This document shows, piece by piece, positions 1-12,436 of a DNA stretch of 64,000 nt. The notes beneath the pieces are model-generated. The model saw only the letters and a program-made list of their open reading frames with translations, did not search any database and had not been told where the DNA came from. Made by a program: the position numbers and the translations under genes. Position 1 is the stretch's first letter. The number at the start of each line of letters is the position of its first letter. The stretch comes from Helianthus annuus. Lineage: Eukaryota; Streptophyta; Magnoliopsida; Asterales; Asteraceae. The stretch lies in assembly GCF_002127325.2 (NCBI RefSeq), contig NC_035436.2, forward strand, positions 83,325,716-83,389,715, written 5' to 3'.

Positions 1-206
1 CAAATTGATCAGGTTTTAGGTTGATTTTAAGTCTGATTCTTTCAAGGATTTGTTAAAACAATGTTTTGCATGTTATATGTGAAAAATAGCCCATTTTAAC
101 CGTGAAATATTGTTGAATTTTGAAAAAAGAAGGTGTAGAAGTCAGAATTTTGATGAAATCAAGCTGAATTCGGTAAGAACTCTTCCTCCTGAGCTCTGAT
201 ACCACA
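1..206 (-). mobile_element. Leader of a minus-strand Ty1/copia element with primer binding site
   Basis: On the minus strand the LTR end at 207 is followed by a two-base spacer and TGGTATCAGAGC (204 to 193), complementary to the 3' end of initiator methionine tRNA. The AT-rich sequence running to position 1 is read as the untranslated leader. The coding part of this element would lie to the left, outside the window. The orientation is opposite to the gag remnant on the right. Confidence 0.75.
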
Positions 207-643
207 TGTAGGATCGTTTTCATGACCAAAACGAGTCGTTCAGAAGAATTCTAATCAATACGAGAGGCGGAAACTAACGTATCGACTTTGAAACCGCTTG
301 ATATACATTCTAATTGTCTTTTTGATTGATATAACAGCGTTTTACAGCGAGTAGACACTTTGGCAGCACCTCGGCACCGGAATCAGATCGATACAAACGA
401 AATGACAAGACACATATTTATAGGCTCACCATTTCACATGGAACATCTCACACGAAATGGCATTTCGTACGAAATGGATTCTTCATTTCGTGCGAAAAGG
501 CCACACTTCATTTCGTACGAAATGGAATTTCCATTTCGTGCGAAATGGTCACTCTCACATGTTTCTCGAATTTCGTGCCCTGTTCTATCTAACAAAATAC
601 AAGACTCGATAAAAGACGAAGTCGACAGACATATGCACCAACA
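207..643 (-). mobile_element. 5' LTR of the minus-strand copia element
   Basis: Read on the minus strand, the 437-bp segment begins TGTTGGTGCATATG and ends CGATCCTACA, so it has TG...CA ends, and the Met-tRNA primer site follows. The right edge abuts copia gag coding sequence at 644, which suggests insertion into an older element. Near 461-547 it contains copies of the 16-bp palindrome CATTTCGTACGAAATG and close variants. Short open frames here lie within the LTR and are not credited as genes. Confidence 0.75.
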
Positions 644-3595
644 ATGACCAAAGAAGATTACGATCAAAAAGATCCTGAAGAGTTAGAACTGATCGACATA
701 AAATGACGTATGGCTAGCATAGTTCATAAAGCGCAGCTATTCATGGAGATTACAGGGAGGAATAGTCTTGGAGGGCCAGACTCGAAGTTATGGTTCAATA
801 AATCCAAAGTGACATGCTTTAAATGTAAAGAAAAATGCCATTTCAAGCGAGAATGCACGACCAGAGAGGTTCATGGTAACAATAACCCTTTTCGTGAAGA
901 CTATTATAAAAAAAACGGTTTATCACAAAAACTCTCAACATTTGCCAAACATGTGAAGCCCAATTTCGATTGACGATTGTTTGTCGAAGTCTAAAGATAA
1001 GGTGTTGGTCGTAACACAGGAAGATGAGGGATTTAACTGGAATAATTATATTCCCAAGACCGACATGCTTGCTCTAATGGCTGAGATTGTTGACGTGGGT
1101 GAACCAGAATAGAATGTGGAGGATGTGATAGCTGAAGAAGTTATTGATGAAATTTGTGTTGAAGCTACATTCGATGAAAATCCAGAAGATTAAGATTATT
1201 ATGATTCTGAAGCGTCAGAGTTGGATCCTAGAAAATTCAATATTCCAATACAAGAGGTTATAAATAATGCATTCAAATCAATTATACCTCCTGATATGTT
1301 TAAATCTTTTGCAGGTTTCTTCGGAGAAGAAGGGAACTACAGCGACCTACAATTTGAAGAAGAAAGGAGAGAAACTGTCGAAGAAATCATAGATGTGTTG
1401 AAGGAAATGCCTGCTGAAAACTTTTCTGAGATTGCTGAGAAAGCCATGATGGCTCAATTAAAAGAGGTAGTCAAACCCTCTGAGGATGAATAAAAAGTTG
1501 AGTCAATGGTAAAAGAGGTTAAAAGTGAGAAAACAGAAAGTCAATTTCAATGCACGGAATGCATAGAACCATGCAAATCAGACATTGAAAAAGATTAGAA
1601 ATATAAAGAGTTGAAAAGGCACACATGTAATCTGAAAAGTGATTTAAAGGATACGAAAGAAGCTTATGATAAACTTAACAAAGCTATTAATCAGTTTTGA
1701 GTTGCAAATAATGAAACTGATACAATGACTTCTATGCTCAAATGCACTATCATGGATAAACAAATTGCAATCAATAATCATATTGACATGACTGCAGAAT
1801 TAAAACAAGAGCTAGAAACCGCTACGATAGAAACTGAGAGGGTTGATAAGAAGTTGATCAGTTATTCAACAGCGTCCTATGTATTGGATCACATACTTCC
1901 CAAACCGTCTGGAAAAGACGAATCAGGGGAAGATGTGTACAGTTATCATAACCAAGGTGTGGGTTATAATCGTGTTCCACCTCCAATGTGGAATAGCTAC
2001 TCGAATAAGAAACCAGATGGGGAGGAAAAGGCACTGAACTTAAAATTGAAAACTAAAAAGAAAGACCAAATTCCTGATAATCTCGATGTGACCTATATCA
2101 AATCTGAATCAGAATGTGAAACGGAATTGGTTTAGGATGTTGTTGAGAAGGTTTTGGCAAGTGATAGTGATAACACTGATTTTGAAAGTGCTCAATCAAA
2201 GTTTGACAAAACGAGTTCTAGTTTACACTCTGAAAGTGACAACAACTTTCATACAAATTATATTCCAAAATCAGGTTACAGTTCGAGTGATGATCCAAAT
2301 GTTATTATGTATAAAATGTGTGGATCTGACAAGCTATATTCTAAAATAGAGTTTCCGATTCAGAATGTGAACATGAACAAAGTAGAAAAGGTTTTCAAAT
2401 TAGTCGAGGTCGAAATGTTTGAGATTGAAAATTTGTTAAATGATCAAGGATTTTCAAGCTTTAAAAAGGATAAGTCTTACTATTCTAAACTAAAAAGTTC
2501 CTACTCTAACTATCAATAGAGAAATTACTATTATGGGAGGAACGGTTCAGGATACGGTAAGAAAAATTACAACAAGTTTGGAAAATCAAAGTTTGCAATG
2601 AAAATGACTTTTGTGTCTTGAACAAGTTCCAAAAGTGATAAAGAAATTCAATTTAGCAAAGAATCAAATGAAGACTTCTTTCTCGGAAAAAAACAACGTG
2701 AACAGGTTGAGTTATCTACTATTTTAACAGACAGTATAACTTGCTTTAGATGTAATCAAGTTAGACATATTGCTAATCGGTGTCCACAAAAGAGTCGTAA
2801 ACCGGTTTACAATGTTAAAAAGACTTTAGAAGATTTGAAACAAAAATCACCAATGGTTGTTCCAACTCAAATCTTAAAACGAAACGATAAATCTACAAAC
2901 AACTTGAAACTAGTAAACATCAAAGTTTCAACTGACAAATCATGTGAATCTTCAAACAAAGTTGAACAAAAAGATTCTAAATTTTACACTAAGAAACAAC
3001 TTTAAAAATCAAACATGGATGATCATGAAAAAAGAATCTTTTGAAGAAATTAAACAATCTGATTCAACTATGAATGTCGAGAAGTTGAACAGAAGTGTGA
3101 AAGTGTGTGTCAAACAAAAATTGTAAACCCACCCAAGACCGGTAAAGCTTGGGTCTCATTCTTCAAGTATTTACTTGAAGGCATGTGCAGGGGCATCCAA
3201 GATCCATCATATCGAAGTGCATTATGGATAGCGGAGTATCCAGACACATGACGGGGATGTTAGCACTCCTATACGATGTCAAATCCATTAGAGGAGGCTA
3301 CGTCGGGTTCGCTGCAAATTAGGGAGGTCGAATAGTAGGTGAAGGAACTCTAACCAACGGGATGGTTTCATTTGAAAAAGTCAACTACATCGATGGGTTG
3401 GAGAATAATCTGCTTAGTATCTCTCAGATTTGTGATAAAAAATCACGACGCACTTCACTGACAAAGAATATTTGATTTTGAAGCCAAGATTCAAAATACC
3501 GGAAGAATGGATCTTAATGCGTGCTCCTCATGAAAATGATCTTTATGTTAAGGACATGAGCGTCGCTACTACAACAAAATTGAAGATTTTTAAGT
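644..3595 (+). pseudogene. Decayed Ty1/copia gag-protease region, possibly Sirevirus-like
   Basis: Broken reading frames in several phases spell a long copia Gag followed by protease. A first zinc knuckle (CFKCKEKCHFKREC) lies near 815-858 and a second (CFRCNQVRHIANRCP) near 2740-2790. Between them is a long acidic and coiled region (open pieces at 1221-1493, 1725-2135 and 2154-2519). The protease motif DSGVSRHMTG is at about 3230-3262, followed by a GAG-pre-integrase-like stretch ending near 3590. Integrase, RT and RNase H are absent. Stops and frameshifts occur throughout, so no protein is expected. The long Gag with two separated knuckles resembles the SIRE/Maximus lineage; that placement is inference. 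The left end was interrupted by the LTR ending at 643. Confidence 0.8.
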
Positions 3596-3739
3596 TGGGA
3601 TCTGTCTGCTTTCATGCATGGGGTGCTAGGTCAACATCCTTTAGCCTTCTCACCATCCTTCTGAGTGTATCATACTCCTACAAAGAGAAAAACTTGAAAA
3701 TAAAAGTGTTAACTAAAAAATTACAATAAAATTAAACTA
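3596..3739. other. Short unassigned junction between two retroelement remnants
   Basis: Copia similarity fades near 3595 and the Athila-like minus-strand frame begins near 3740. The AT-rich sequence between them shows no recognisable ends, repeats or coding signal. Confidence 0.4.
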
Positions 3740-5095
3740 CTTTATTGATAGATAGTCCATGGAATGCCTCCATGGTGCGCCACGTTTGTAAGGGTACTTG
3801 GCTAGACCCAAAGTCGGTCAAATGTTACCCGAGCGGGATGACTCGCATCTCAAGATTCGCCGACTAAGGGCGTAGTTGAGGCTTGAGTCTATTGCTTTGA
3901 GGTATTTGATCAGGTCCTCCTCCACATGTTGTCCTACTTCAAACTTCATATCCTTGTCTCCTACCCTCAATGTTAACCTTCTGTCACTCATATCCACCAT
4001 GGCCCGTGTAGTGGCAAAGAATGGTCTTCCTAGTATGAGTGGTATTTTTGTGTCTTCCTCTATGTCTAGGATTACAAAGTCGGCTGGGAAAAAAATTCTC
4101 CGACCTTAACCAAGAGATTTTCTATGACACCTTGAGGGTATTTTACCGACCTATCCGCAAGTTGGATGATCATCTTTGTGGGGTACGGTTTTCCCATTCC
4201 GAGTCGGTTGAACATAGAGGCGGGCATTAAGTTAATGCTAGCCCCTAGGTCGGCAAGCGCGTTACTAACCGGTGATCCTCCGATGGAGCAAGGTATGGTG
4301 AAGCTTCCAGGATCGATATTCTTTTATGGGAGTTTATTGAGGAGTGCCACCGAGCATTCTTCACTTAAGTTGACTTGTTGGATGGATTCAATCTTCCTCT
4401 TGTGGGTAAGAAAGTCCCTCATGAACTTGGAGTATTTTGGAATTTAAGTGAGGAATTCTACAAAAGGGAGATTGATGTAAAGCTCTTTAATTAAGCTCAC
4501 GAACTTGGTGAATTTCTTGTTGGTCTTTTGCCGTAGTAAACGACTGGGGTAAGGGACCGGTGGTGTTTTGGTTGGTTCGTTGTTTTGGGGTTGAGTATTT
4601 TCTTGGCTTTTAGCAACGGAGGTGTTTTTGGTTTGTGTGGTATTTTGGGGTGGTGATGATTCATCAACGGGTCCTACCTTCTGGTTTCTTAAGTTGATAA
4701 CATTTACTTGGCTTTTGGGTTTGATGCGGTATTACTAGGCGAGGTTCCTTGTGGTCTTTTGGAGAAATTTTGGGCTAGTTGGCTTACTTATTTTTCAATG
4801 TTTTGCATGCTAGCCCGTTGGTTCCTAACTTCGGCTTCGGTTTGTAGGAACCTCTCTGCATACTTTTTTCGAATTCAGAGAAAAGACTAGTGATTAGATA
4901 CTCAAGTTTTTCTCTTCCTACTTTTTGTGGTTGGAAGCCTTGTTGCTCATTTCGGGGTTATTGTTGAAAGTTAGATCATTGATTTTGATTTGGTTGGTTA
5001 TTACCCCTTGATTCCCACCAACTAAAGTTGGGATGATTTCGCCACTCGGGAGTGAAAAAGTTACTTGAAGCTCCCGGTGGTCGTGGTCGGTTATT
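3740..5095 (-). pseudogene. Athila-like Ty3/gypsy Gag C-terminus and protease remnant
   Basis: The minus-strand frame, read from high to low coordinates, gives an Asn-rich Gag tail (near 5103-4918), a coiled segment (near 4920-4770), then a retroviral-type aspartic protease. The active-site stretch ALADLGASINLMP is at about 4270-4230, where D-L-G-A-S is normal for Athila/Tat elements. FFPADFVILD lies near 4110-4060 and the ILGRPF flap motif follows near 4035. A further 60 codons run to 3818. RT and integrase are missing and frames are broken near 4450 and 4900. The right end is cut at 5095 by the LTR element that begins at 5096. Confidence 0.78.
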
Positions 5096-8000
5096 TGTAA
5101 CACCCCAAAACTCGAATTATTAAATTCGTTAGTATGCTACCATGTTTAATTAAATGAAATACAATAACTAAGTTATTAAACTTGGTTAAATGCCTAACAA
5201 AACGATTAAGGGAATGAATTGGGTAAAATTGTGATCAAGTAACAACTAGAAGGGGCAAGGTTGCCAAAAAATGGAAACTTATATTTGATTAAACTTAAAA
5301 CCCAAAACACACGCTGGGTGTGTGTTTAGGTGTCGATATCACGACCAGGAGAAGAAGGAGAAGGGGTCAAACCCTAGTTCATAAAAATCTTCAAATTGAA
5401 AGGGGAATTTGGCTAAAAACTAATGCATGGACTCAAATTCATGATCATCTAATCTTACTACACATGAGGTAAGTTGTAGAAGTTAATTTAGTGATTTAGT
5501 ATGAAGTGAATCCATGATCAATTCATGAATTTGTATGGAGTTAAGCATGTAGAGGTGTTAGAATCACCAAATAGATTATGTGTTATGATCAAGTTCAAGT
5601 AATTTGATGTCTTGACATGAAACCCACATGGTGATGATGTAGATGATAACAGGAGTGTGTCATTCATGTCTAAATCATGTGCAAATTCGATTGATTATGT
5701 TATATGTGGTGAATTCTTGTTAGTTATGTTGAAGTATAATATGAAATTTATTAATGCTTAGTTGTATGGATGAATGAATGCAAGGATAAGGAATGAAAGC
5801 ATAAAAGGATTGTACATTAGGCTTAGATGGTAGTACGCACACAAGGTGTATGATGAAATGTCTAGGTGAAGTTAGAATGAGAGATATTTAGAAAAGATTT
5901 GGTGAAAACTAAATATATCCAGAAAGTTACAGCCGAATATAATCGGCTGTAACTGGGTCAAATCTTGTCTAAAACTGTTGTTTGTTGAGTTTGTGATGAA
6001 CTCACAGGAAAAACCTTTCAAGCCCAACTGAAATTGCATTTTTTGACGAAAAATGAACGTTTTATGAATTTTTCTGTATCGAAGGTTCTAGCTGTGTTTT
6101 CTGGCAAAATCTGCAGCTCATTACGAATGTCATAACTCAATTTAGGAATTGAGTTATGATCTCAAAATTTTAATGTGGGTAGATTCGGGTGATTCCAAAA
6201 ATCTCCAACTGGAATTTCGTCAATCGGATAAATGAAGAATTTTAAATGAATTTTTCCTTAAGCTGCAGTCAAAAGTGACGAATCTGATTGCAGCTTAGTA
6301 AATAAATTTTTATAAATTTTTGATAGAGAGTTAGACTCTAAAACTTTAACACAAGGATAACCCCTCCGAGGGGCACGTCACATAAAAAGATTGTAATTTT
6401 TGCAAGCTTGTAAGTACAGTAAACGGACGTCCCAAAAAGCCTATTTTCAGTGAATTGAGCTATACATGTTAGTGAATAATTGATTAATGAAAGTAATGTG
6501 ACTAAGTGGTTATATGTTTACCAGATTGGAAGTGTGTATGATTGACAGTTGACTTTTTAGAAAGTCAACAAGGTATGAATAATAAGGTTAGACTTCCTAA
6601 CACTATTGTGAGAATAAGGAGATCATATGAATATTTGCAAGATTATTATATGACGTACATGACGGTAAGTTGAATTGGTTATGTTATGAATGATGTGATA
6701 ATGGATCTATGCCATATGTATGTTAGTAGTTGCCCAATAAAAGTCAATGAGACATAGGAACAGAATGATTGATAAGATGAATGATCATGTATACTAACAT
6801 TGTTGTAATAAAATGGAATGAAAGGATATGAATCATATTAGCAAGGAATCAAGTGAAGAAAGCTAACGAGTCAAGAGGAGACAAGGAAGTGAAAGCGAGA
6901 ACAGACGCTCAAGGTAAGTGAATTTCGATTCACTTCTTAGTAGGTATTATAAATTTTGATAATTATGAATATGGGATATCATGAAGGATTATGTAAAAAT
7001 CAGAAGTATTAAGCTAAGTAATGCTCTAATAGGACGAAGGTTGTTAACTAAGCTGGAAGTAATTTGCTGGGATTGAAAGGGTCGAATAATTCGTAATTGA
7101 ATATTAAGCCGAAAGAATATAAGTTAAGGATTTCCTTAGTCCGGATCTTAGATTTTGAGTCTTTATGATAGAAGACCAAATTACGGTCATGTGAGAAGAA
7201 ACAGGAGGTTAAACGGTAGTCGGTTTGAAAGATATGCATGTTTTTGTGCATTATATGTTGAAAATATTGATCTGGGCAGATGTAGTTCGAGAAAAAAAAA
7301 CTAACATTCTGTCGAAACCGGTCTGTCGCGCTAGGCGACCGCAAGCAGGGAACAACGTCGTGCCACGCGACATAAGTCACGGCCCGCGACAAAGTGAGCT
7401 AAGTCTCTCGCTGCCCGTGAGAGACCACTGGACTGGAAAAAATCTTTATTTTGTTTGTTTTGGTCATGGAACTCGTTTTAATTGGTTTTCAAGGCCTCAT
7501 AACTAATGTTTAAGATGGTTTTGATTATAAGTAAATGTTATGGGTCTCCGGATAGTATAGGTATGGATTTACCTTCGTGTTAGTGAAGGAAATCTATAGG
7601 TGAACGTGTTTAGGAACGAGTAAGTATGTATTTCAATATAGATAAAACTTATATTATGGAAAGTTGTGAATATGACATGTTAGTATAAATATATGAGAAT
7701 AAAAGTGGTAAGTAGGAACTCGTAGGTATGTATGCGTGTATGAATGTATAGATGTATATGATTGTATGTACGTATGTAGAAATGCATGCATGTATGAATG
7801 TAAGTTGCTATGAATATACGTAGGAATGGTTTCAATATGATTAAGTATTGACGATTACTAATGATGTGCCTTGAGATTTGAAATGAAATGTAATGCGGGT
7901 GTGAGATCGTCAGGTTCATGAGGAATGGAAGCCGAACTTGGACAAAGAATTTAAAAGGATAATCGAATGAATCCAAGTTCATATTGTGGAGTGTTATAAG

Positions 8001-8348
8001 ATTTTCAAATTATATAGTTTAATGTTATATGGTGATGTCAATGACTAACGGATAAGTTGTATATGATGTCCACAGGAATCACACGGATTTCCTCTACCAC
8101 TAACGAAGATAAATGGGCGAAGATCGAGTTAAAAAGCAAGGATTGTACGAAAGAACGGTCACATAGTTTGAATTATGTAACATTTTAAAGTATTAATTTA
8201 AGTGTAAATGTTGTGAATTACTTCTAGAAAACGTATGACATTTTGTAACTGAGCCTTCACGTAAGTAATGTCGTTAATAAAGAAAGAAAATTTAAGGCTC
8301 GTTTTTCCGCTGCATCGTTTTTAAGATGTTATGTGTTAGGGTGTTACA
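5096..8348 (+). mobile_element. 5' LTR of a large non-coding LTR retrotransposon (LARD-like)
   Basis: The LTR starts TGTAACACCC and ends GGGTGTTACA, a perfect 10-bp terminal inverted pair, and is followed by a Met-tRNA primer site. It is 3,253 bp long. Its first ~1,160 bp recur at 11276-12436 at roughly 95% identity by eye, proving it is an LTR. It contains no convincing coding sequence. Such long LTRs occur in Del/Tekay chromoviruses, so this may be a non-autonomous derivative of one (inference). Confidence 0.85.
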
Positions 8349-8351
8349 AGT

Positions 8352-8368
8352 TGGTATCAGAGCCCTGG
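8352..8368 (+). promoter_or_regulatory. Primer binding site (initiator Met tRNA) of the LARD-like element
   Basis: TGGTATCAGAGCCCTGG begins three bases after the end of the LTR. The first twelve bases are the standard plant initiator-tRNA complement used to prime minus-strand synthesis. Confidence 0.85.
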
Positions 8369-11260
8369 TTTGAGGGAAATCAAGTATGAGGAGGTAAATA
8401 CTTAAACTCAAACCTGTGTGCTCTTGTGACAAGGAACCCGTACAATCCAACACTCGATCAAGATCTAAAGGTAGAAGCGAATGTAAGTATATATTTAAGT
8501 ATGTATATGAAGAAAACTAACAGTATGTTATGTGTAAGGTAAGCATAGTTGTTTGGAGATGATGATTTCCGAATGCGGTCTAGGATCGACAAAAAGGCAT
8601 GTAATAAGACAAAATGATCCCAGGTACGTAGACTCAATATGTGGGTACATGTAATGGTAAAACCTATCAAGGGAAGGAAAATTTTAAATGGAAGATAATA
8701 ATGGTATGGTAAAGAAGTTTTGAAAATGTTACACGTGCCGAAACCTAATTCTTCGGACATAAGGTGATGGTTACTCGAAGACACGAAACTAGTATGTGGA
8801 TTGCGTACCTGCCCAGTACGCAAGAAACATATGACGTTCGTGAGACCGTGGTAATTGTTGCAGGTATGTCTGAAAGAATTGGGTACTAGGTGGACGTGTA
8901 GGTGAAAAGAGTAGTAGGACTCTCAAGAAATTGAGAGTACTAAATACGAAAGAAAGTATGAATGATATGCTAGAATCCGCGAGATGGATTCGTAACATAG
9001 AAGGAATGAAGGATATGAATTATACGTTGGAATCTGCGAGACGGATTCGAAACATAGAGGGAATGAAGGATACGAATGATATGTTAGAATCCGCGAGACG
9101 GATTCAAAACATAGAAGAAATTAAAAGTATAAATGATATGTTAGAATCCGCGAGACGGATTCAAAACATAGAAAGGAATGAAAAGTAGAATGAAAAGTTT
9201 GAATCCGCAAGAAATTACGGATCAAACAAGTAAGAACGAATGATAAGAATGAAAAGTCCGAATTCGTAAGTATGTACGAACTAGACTAGTAAATTTTCTT
9301 TGAAGCGGATATTATCCAAGTTATGTTTTAAACTTCTATATATGTATAAATATATATATATATATATATGTATGTGAATACATCTATGCGAGAAATGGTT
9401 GAGAGGACAAATGAGTCATACGGGTCAAATGGTGATTTCCATTTGAACCCGGTAGTTAATGTTTTTGATTTGTCAAGTTTTATACTTATAGGTGAGCATA
9501 ATGTATGGGTATGCAATGTCACAAGTTGGAAAGAAATAACCATCGCAAGGTTTGGATAACAAGTCAATGGGTTTGACTCGCGACAGGTACGTATAAAAAG
9601 GTTATACTTTTAATAGGAGCTTGTGGCTCGACTAGAGAGTGATGTGTCAGAATAAGATAACTAATACGTATATGTAAGGATGTATTTACAAATTAAACTT
9701 CCGAAAAGTCAAACAGAGTGAAATAAAAATTAAGAAGGCAAGTGATAGAAAAATAGAAAGAAAATTTTTGGCCCCCCTAAATACGTGAGTAAAACCATTG
9801 AAAACAGTTGTTGTAGCAAAATTTAGTTGGAAGAAAGAAACTTTGAAACAAGTTACGTATTAGACATATTACGAAATGACTCTTGAGGGTCAGAATGAAT
9901 GACGGGTTACGACCCGAACAATAACTTAAGAGTGGATGGGAAGGGTAGGTTTTGACAAGGATACTAAAATAATGTAAGGCAGTCTTTACAAGTATACATG
10001 AATGGAAAAGAAGTATGAACGTGTACTTCGATACGTCTGCGATAAGTAAGAAGTGCCAGTTTGACCTTGAAAAGTCAAACTGCAAAGGTTGACGAACTAA
10101 TCAATAAAATGAAAAGACTGTATGTAAGAAATGGAATGTATGATATGTTTTAAGTATGTACGTAAGAAATCTGTGAAAGAGTCATAGGTGAACAAACACC
10201 ATGTAGAATGCAATTATGAAAAGTTATGTGCTAACCGTTAATTTTACAGATAAGAATGATGAAATTCTTAGTAAGATGATAGTAATAAAGCTGAAGGAAG
10301 GATGCTCATGAGTGGGAGCATATTACGCGAATGAATGAGACCAATTCTGGTACGGAAGGTACCTATAAAGAAGCGGATAAATCCGGCTTACGGGTCACTG
10401 ATCTATGCAATGAAGGTGAGGTTAGTAAAATGTTTAAATCTTGATTAATAAGCAAGAATTTGTACATTTATCTGTACATGTGAACAAAATGAATGGTAGG
10501 ATAGTTATGGTATGGTATGAAGTAATCGACTTGTAATGATCAGCATATGAAAGTATGTATATATTAAGAGGAAGATCTAAAGGCCTTGAATAAAAATTTG
10601 AACTGATTGGTTAAACGCACGTATGATGCTCTTGCACGACATACCGGGTTAGTATAATGAAGTGATGCGAAAGATTAAATATAAGGTTAGACATAAAGCT
10701 GTAAGTAGTTCAAGTGGCGGTAGAAATGTAGGTTAATGATTAATCCTCATGACAAGTATGGATAATGGAGGGTATGAAAGAAATTAGGAGCAACGTTAGT
10801 AATAGAATGTAGTGGTTGCCCTAAATAAGCGGGAATGGAATAATAATAAGCATCCAGTGATAACGTTTAATTCAAATGAATGTTAGTAAAATTGAGAAAA
10901 GTAATGGTCCAAAGTATTGTGTATTAGCGAAAGTGCCTAGAAAGGTTGCTAAAATAGAACACCGAGTTAAAACCGCAATAAGTATTCTTAGGGCTAATGC
11001 CAGAATGTAATATTTTCTTTATTATATGAGTGAGGCAGGGATAGTATGACCCACTACGAATGGTAAATGCATGAAAGTTCAATGCCTGATTTATAGGGCA
11101 AGAATAAGATATATACTTATGGTTGTAAGCGAATCCTACCTCTTATATAAGTCGCAAGTGTTTTTGGAAAGTAATGAGCACTATGAATGAAAAGATGAAT
11201 GGATTAGGAGTAGAATTGGCCAAGTAGGGATGAGGAAGGTTTCGGGGACGAGACCTCATT
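8369..11260 (+). mobile_element. Non-coding interior of the LARD-like element
   Basis: About 2.9 kb of AT-rich sequence lie between the primer site and the polypurine tract. I find no zinc knuckle, protease, RT, RNase H or integrase motif in any frame. It holds a tandem repeat (8950-9275) and a (TA)n tract (9343-9370). The lack of any gag-pol remnant, rather than a decayed one, fits a LARD that depends on proteins supplied in trans. Confidence 0.7.
8950..9275 (+). repeat. 60-bp tandem repeat inside the LARD interior
   Basis: Four good copies of a 60-bp unit, containing GAATCCGCGAGACGGATTC and AACATAGA, run from about 8950 to 9188. Two or three decayed copies follow to about 9275. GAATCCG...CGGATTC is an inverted pair within the unit. 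Because 60 is divisible by three, one frame reads as a 20-residue peptide repeat, which I regard as incidental. Confidence 0.8.
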
Positions 11261-11275
11261 TAAAGGGGGTAGATT
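11261..11275 (+). promoter_or_regulatory. Polypurine tract of the LARD-like element
   Basis: The sequence TAAAGGGGGTAGATT immediately precedes the 3' LTR start TGTAACACCC at 11276, the expected site for priming plus-strand synthesis. Just upstream is a TTTCGGGGACGAGA stretch resembling the motif before the polypurine tracts of the two chromoviruses further right. Confidence 0.75.
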
Positions 11276-12436
11276 TGTAACACCCCAAAACTCGAATTAT
11301 TAAATTCGTTAGTATGTTACCATGTTTAATTAAATGAAATACAATAAATAAGTTATTAAACTTGGTTAAATGCCTAACAAAACAATTAAGGGAATGAATT
11401 GGGTAAAATTGTGATCAAGTAACAACTAGAAGGGGCAAGGTTACCAAAAAGGGGAAACTTATATTTGATTAAAATTAAAACCCAAAACACACACTGGGTG
11501 TGTGTGTGGGTGTCGATATCACGACCAGGAGAAGAAGGAGAAGGGGTCAAACCCTAGTTCATAAAAGTCTTCAAATTGAAAGGGGAATTCGGCTAAAAAC
11601 TAATGCATGGACTCCAATTCATGATCATCTAGTCTTACTACACATGAGGTAAGTTGTAGAAGTTAATTTAGTGATTTAGTATGAAGTGAATCCATGATCA
11701 ATTCACGAATTTTTATGGAGTTAAGCATGTAGAGGTGTTAGAATCACCAAATAGATTATGTGTTATGAACAAGTTCAAGTAATTTGATGTCTTGACATGA
11801 AACCCACTTGCTGACGATGTAGACGATAACATGAGTGCGTCATTCATGTCTAAATCATGTGCAAATTCGATTAATTATGTTATATGTGGTGAATTCTTAT
11901 TAGTTAGGTTGAAGTATAATATGGAATTTATTGATGGTTAGTTGTATGGATGAATGAATGCAAGGATAAGGAATGAAAGCATAAAAGGATTGTACATTAG
12001 GCTTAGATGGTAGTACGCACACAAGGTGTATGATGAAATGTCTAGGTGAAGTTAGAATGAGAGATACTTAGAAAAGATTTGGTGAAAACAAAATCTGTCT
12101 AGAAAGCTACAGCCGAATATAATCGGCTGTAACTGGGTCAAATCTTGTCAAACACTGATGTTTATTGAGTTTGTGATGAACTCTCAGGAAAAACCTTTCA
12201 AACCCAACTGGAATTGCATTTTTTCGACGAAAAATGAACCTTTTATGAATTTTTTCGTATCGAAGGTTCAGGCTGCGTTTTCTCGCAGAATTTGCAGCTC
12301 ATTACGAATGTCATAACTCAATTTAGGAATTGAGTTATGATCTCAAATTTTTACTGTAGGTAGCTTCAGGTGATTCCAAAAATCTCCAACTGGAATTTCG
12401 TCAATTGGATAAACGAGCAATTTTAAATGAATTTTC
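11276..12436 (+). mobile_element. 3' LTR of the LARD-like element, truncated
   Basis: It matches 5096-6255 with scattered substitutions and small indels (about 95% identical by eye). The match stops in the middle of the LTR near 12436, where C-rich sequence begins. The remaining ~2.1 kb of LTR are not found further right in the window, so this end was deleted or displaced, not simply split. Confidence 0.82.

Noticed and set aside
193..204. GCTCTGATACCA considered part of a tRNA gene
   Set aside because: It is the reverse complement of a primer binding site next to an LTR; no cloverleaf arms are present.
8931..9188. 85-codon frame with a 20-residue peptide repeat
   Set aside because: A 60-bp DNA repeat automatically gives a peptide repeat; no start context or domain, and it lies in a non-coding LARD interior.
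8950..9275. CRISPR-like appearance of regular repeats
   Set aside because: Units are contiguous tandem repeats without unique spacers, and the window is a plant nuclear genome.
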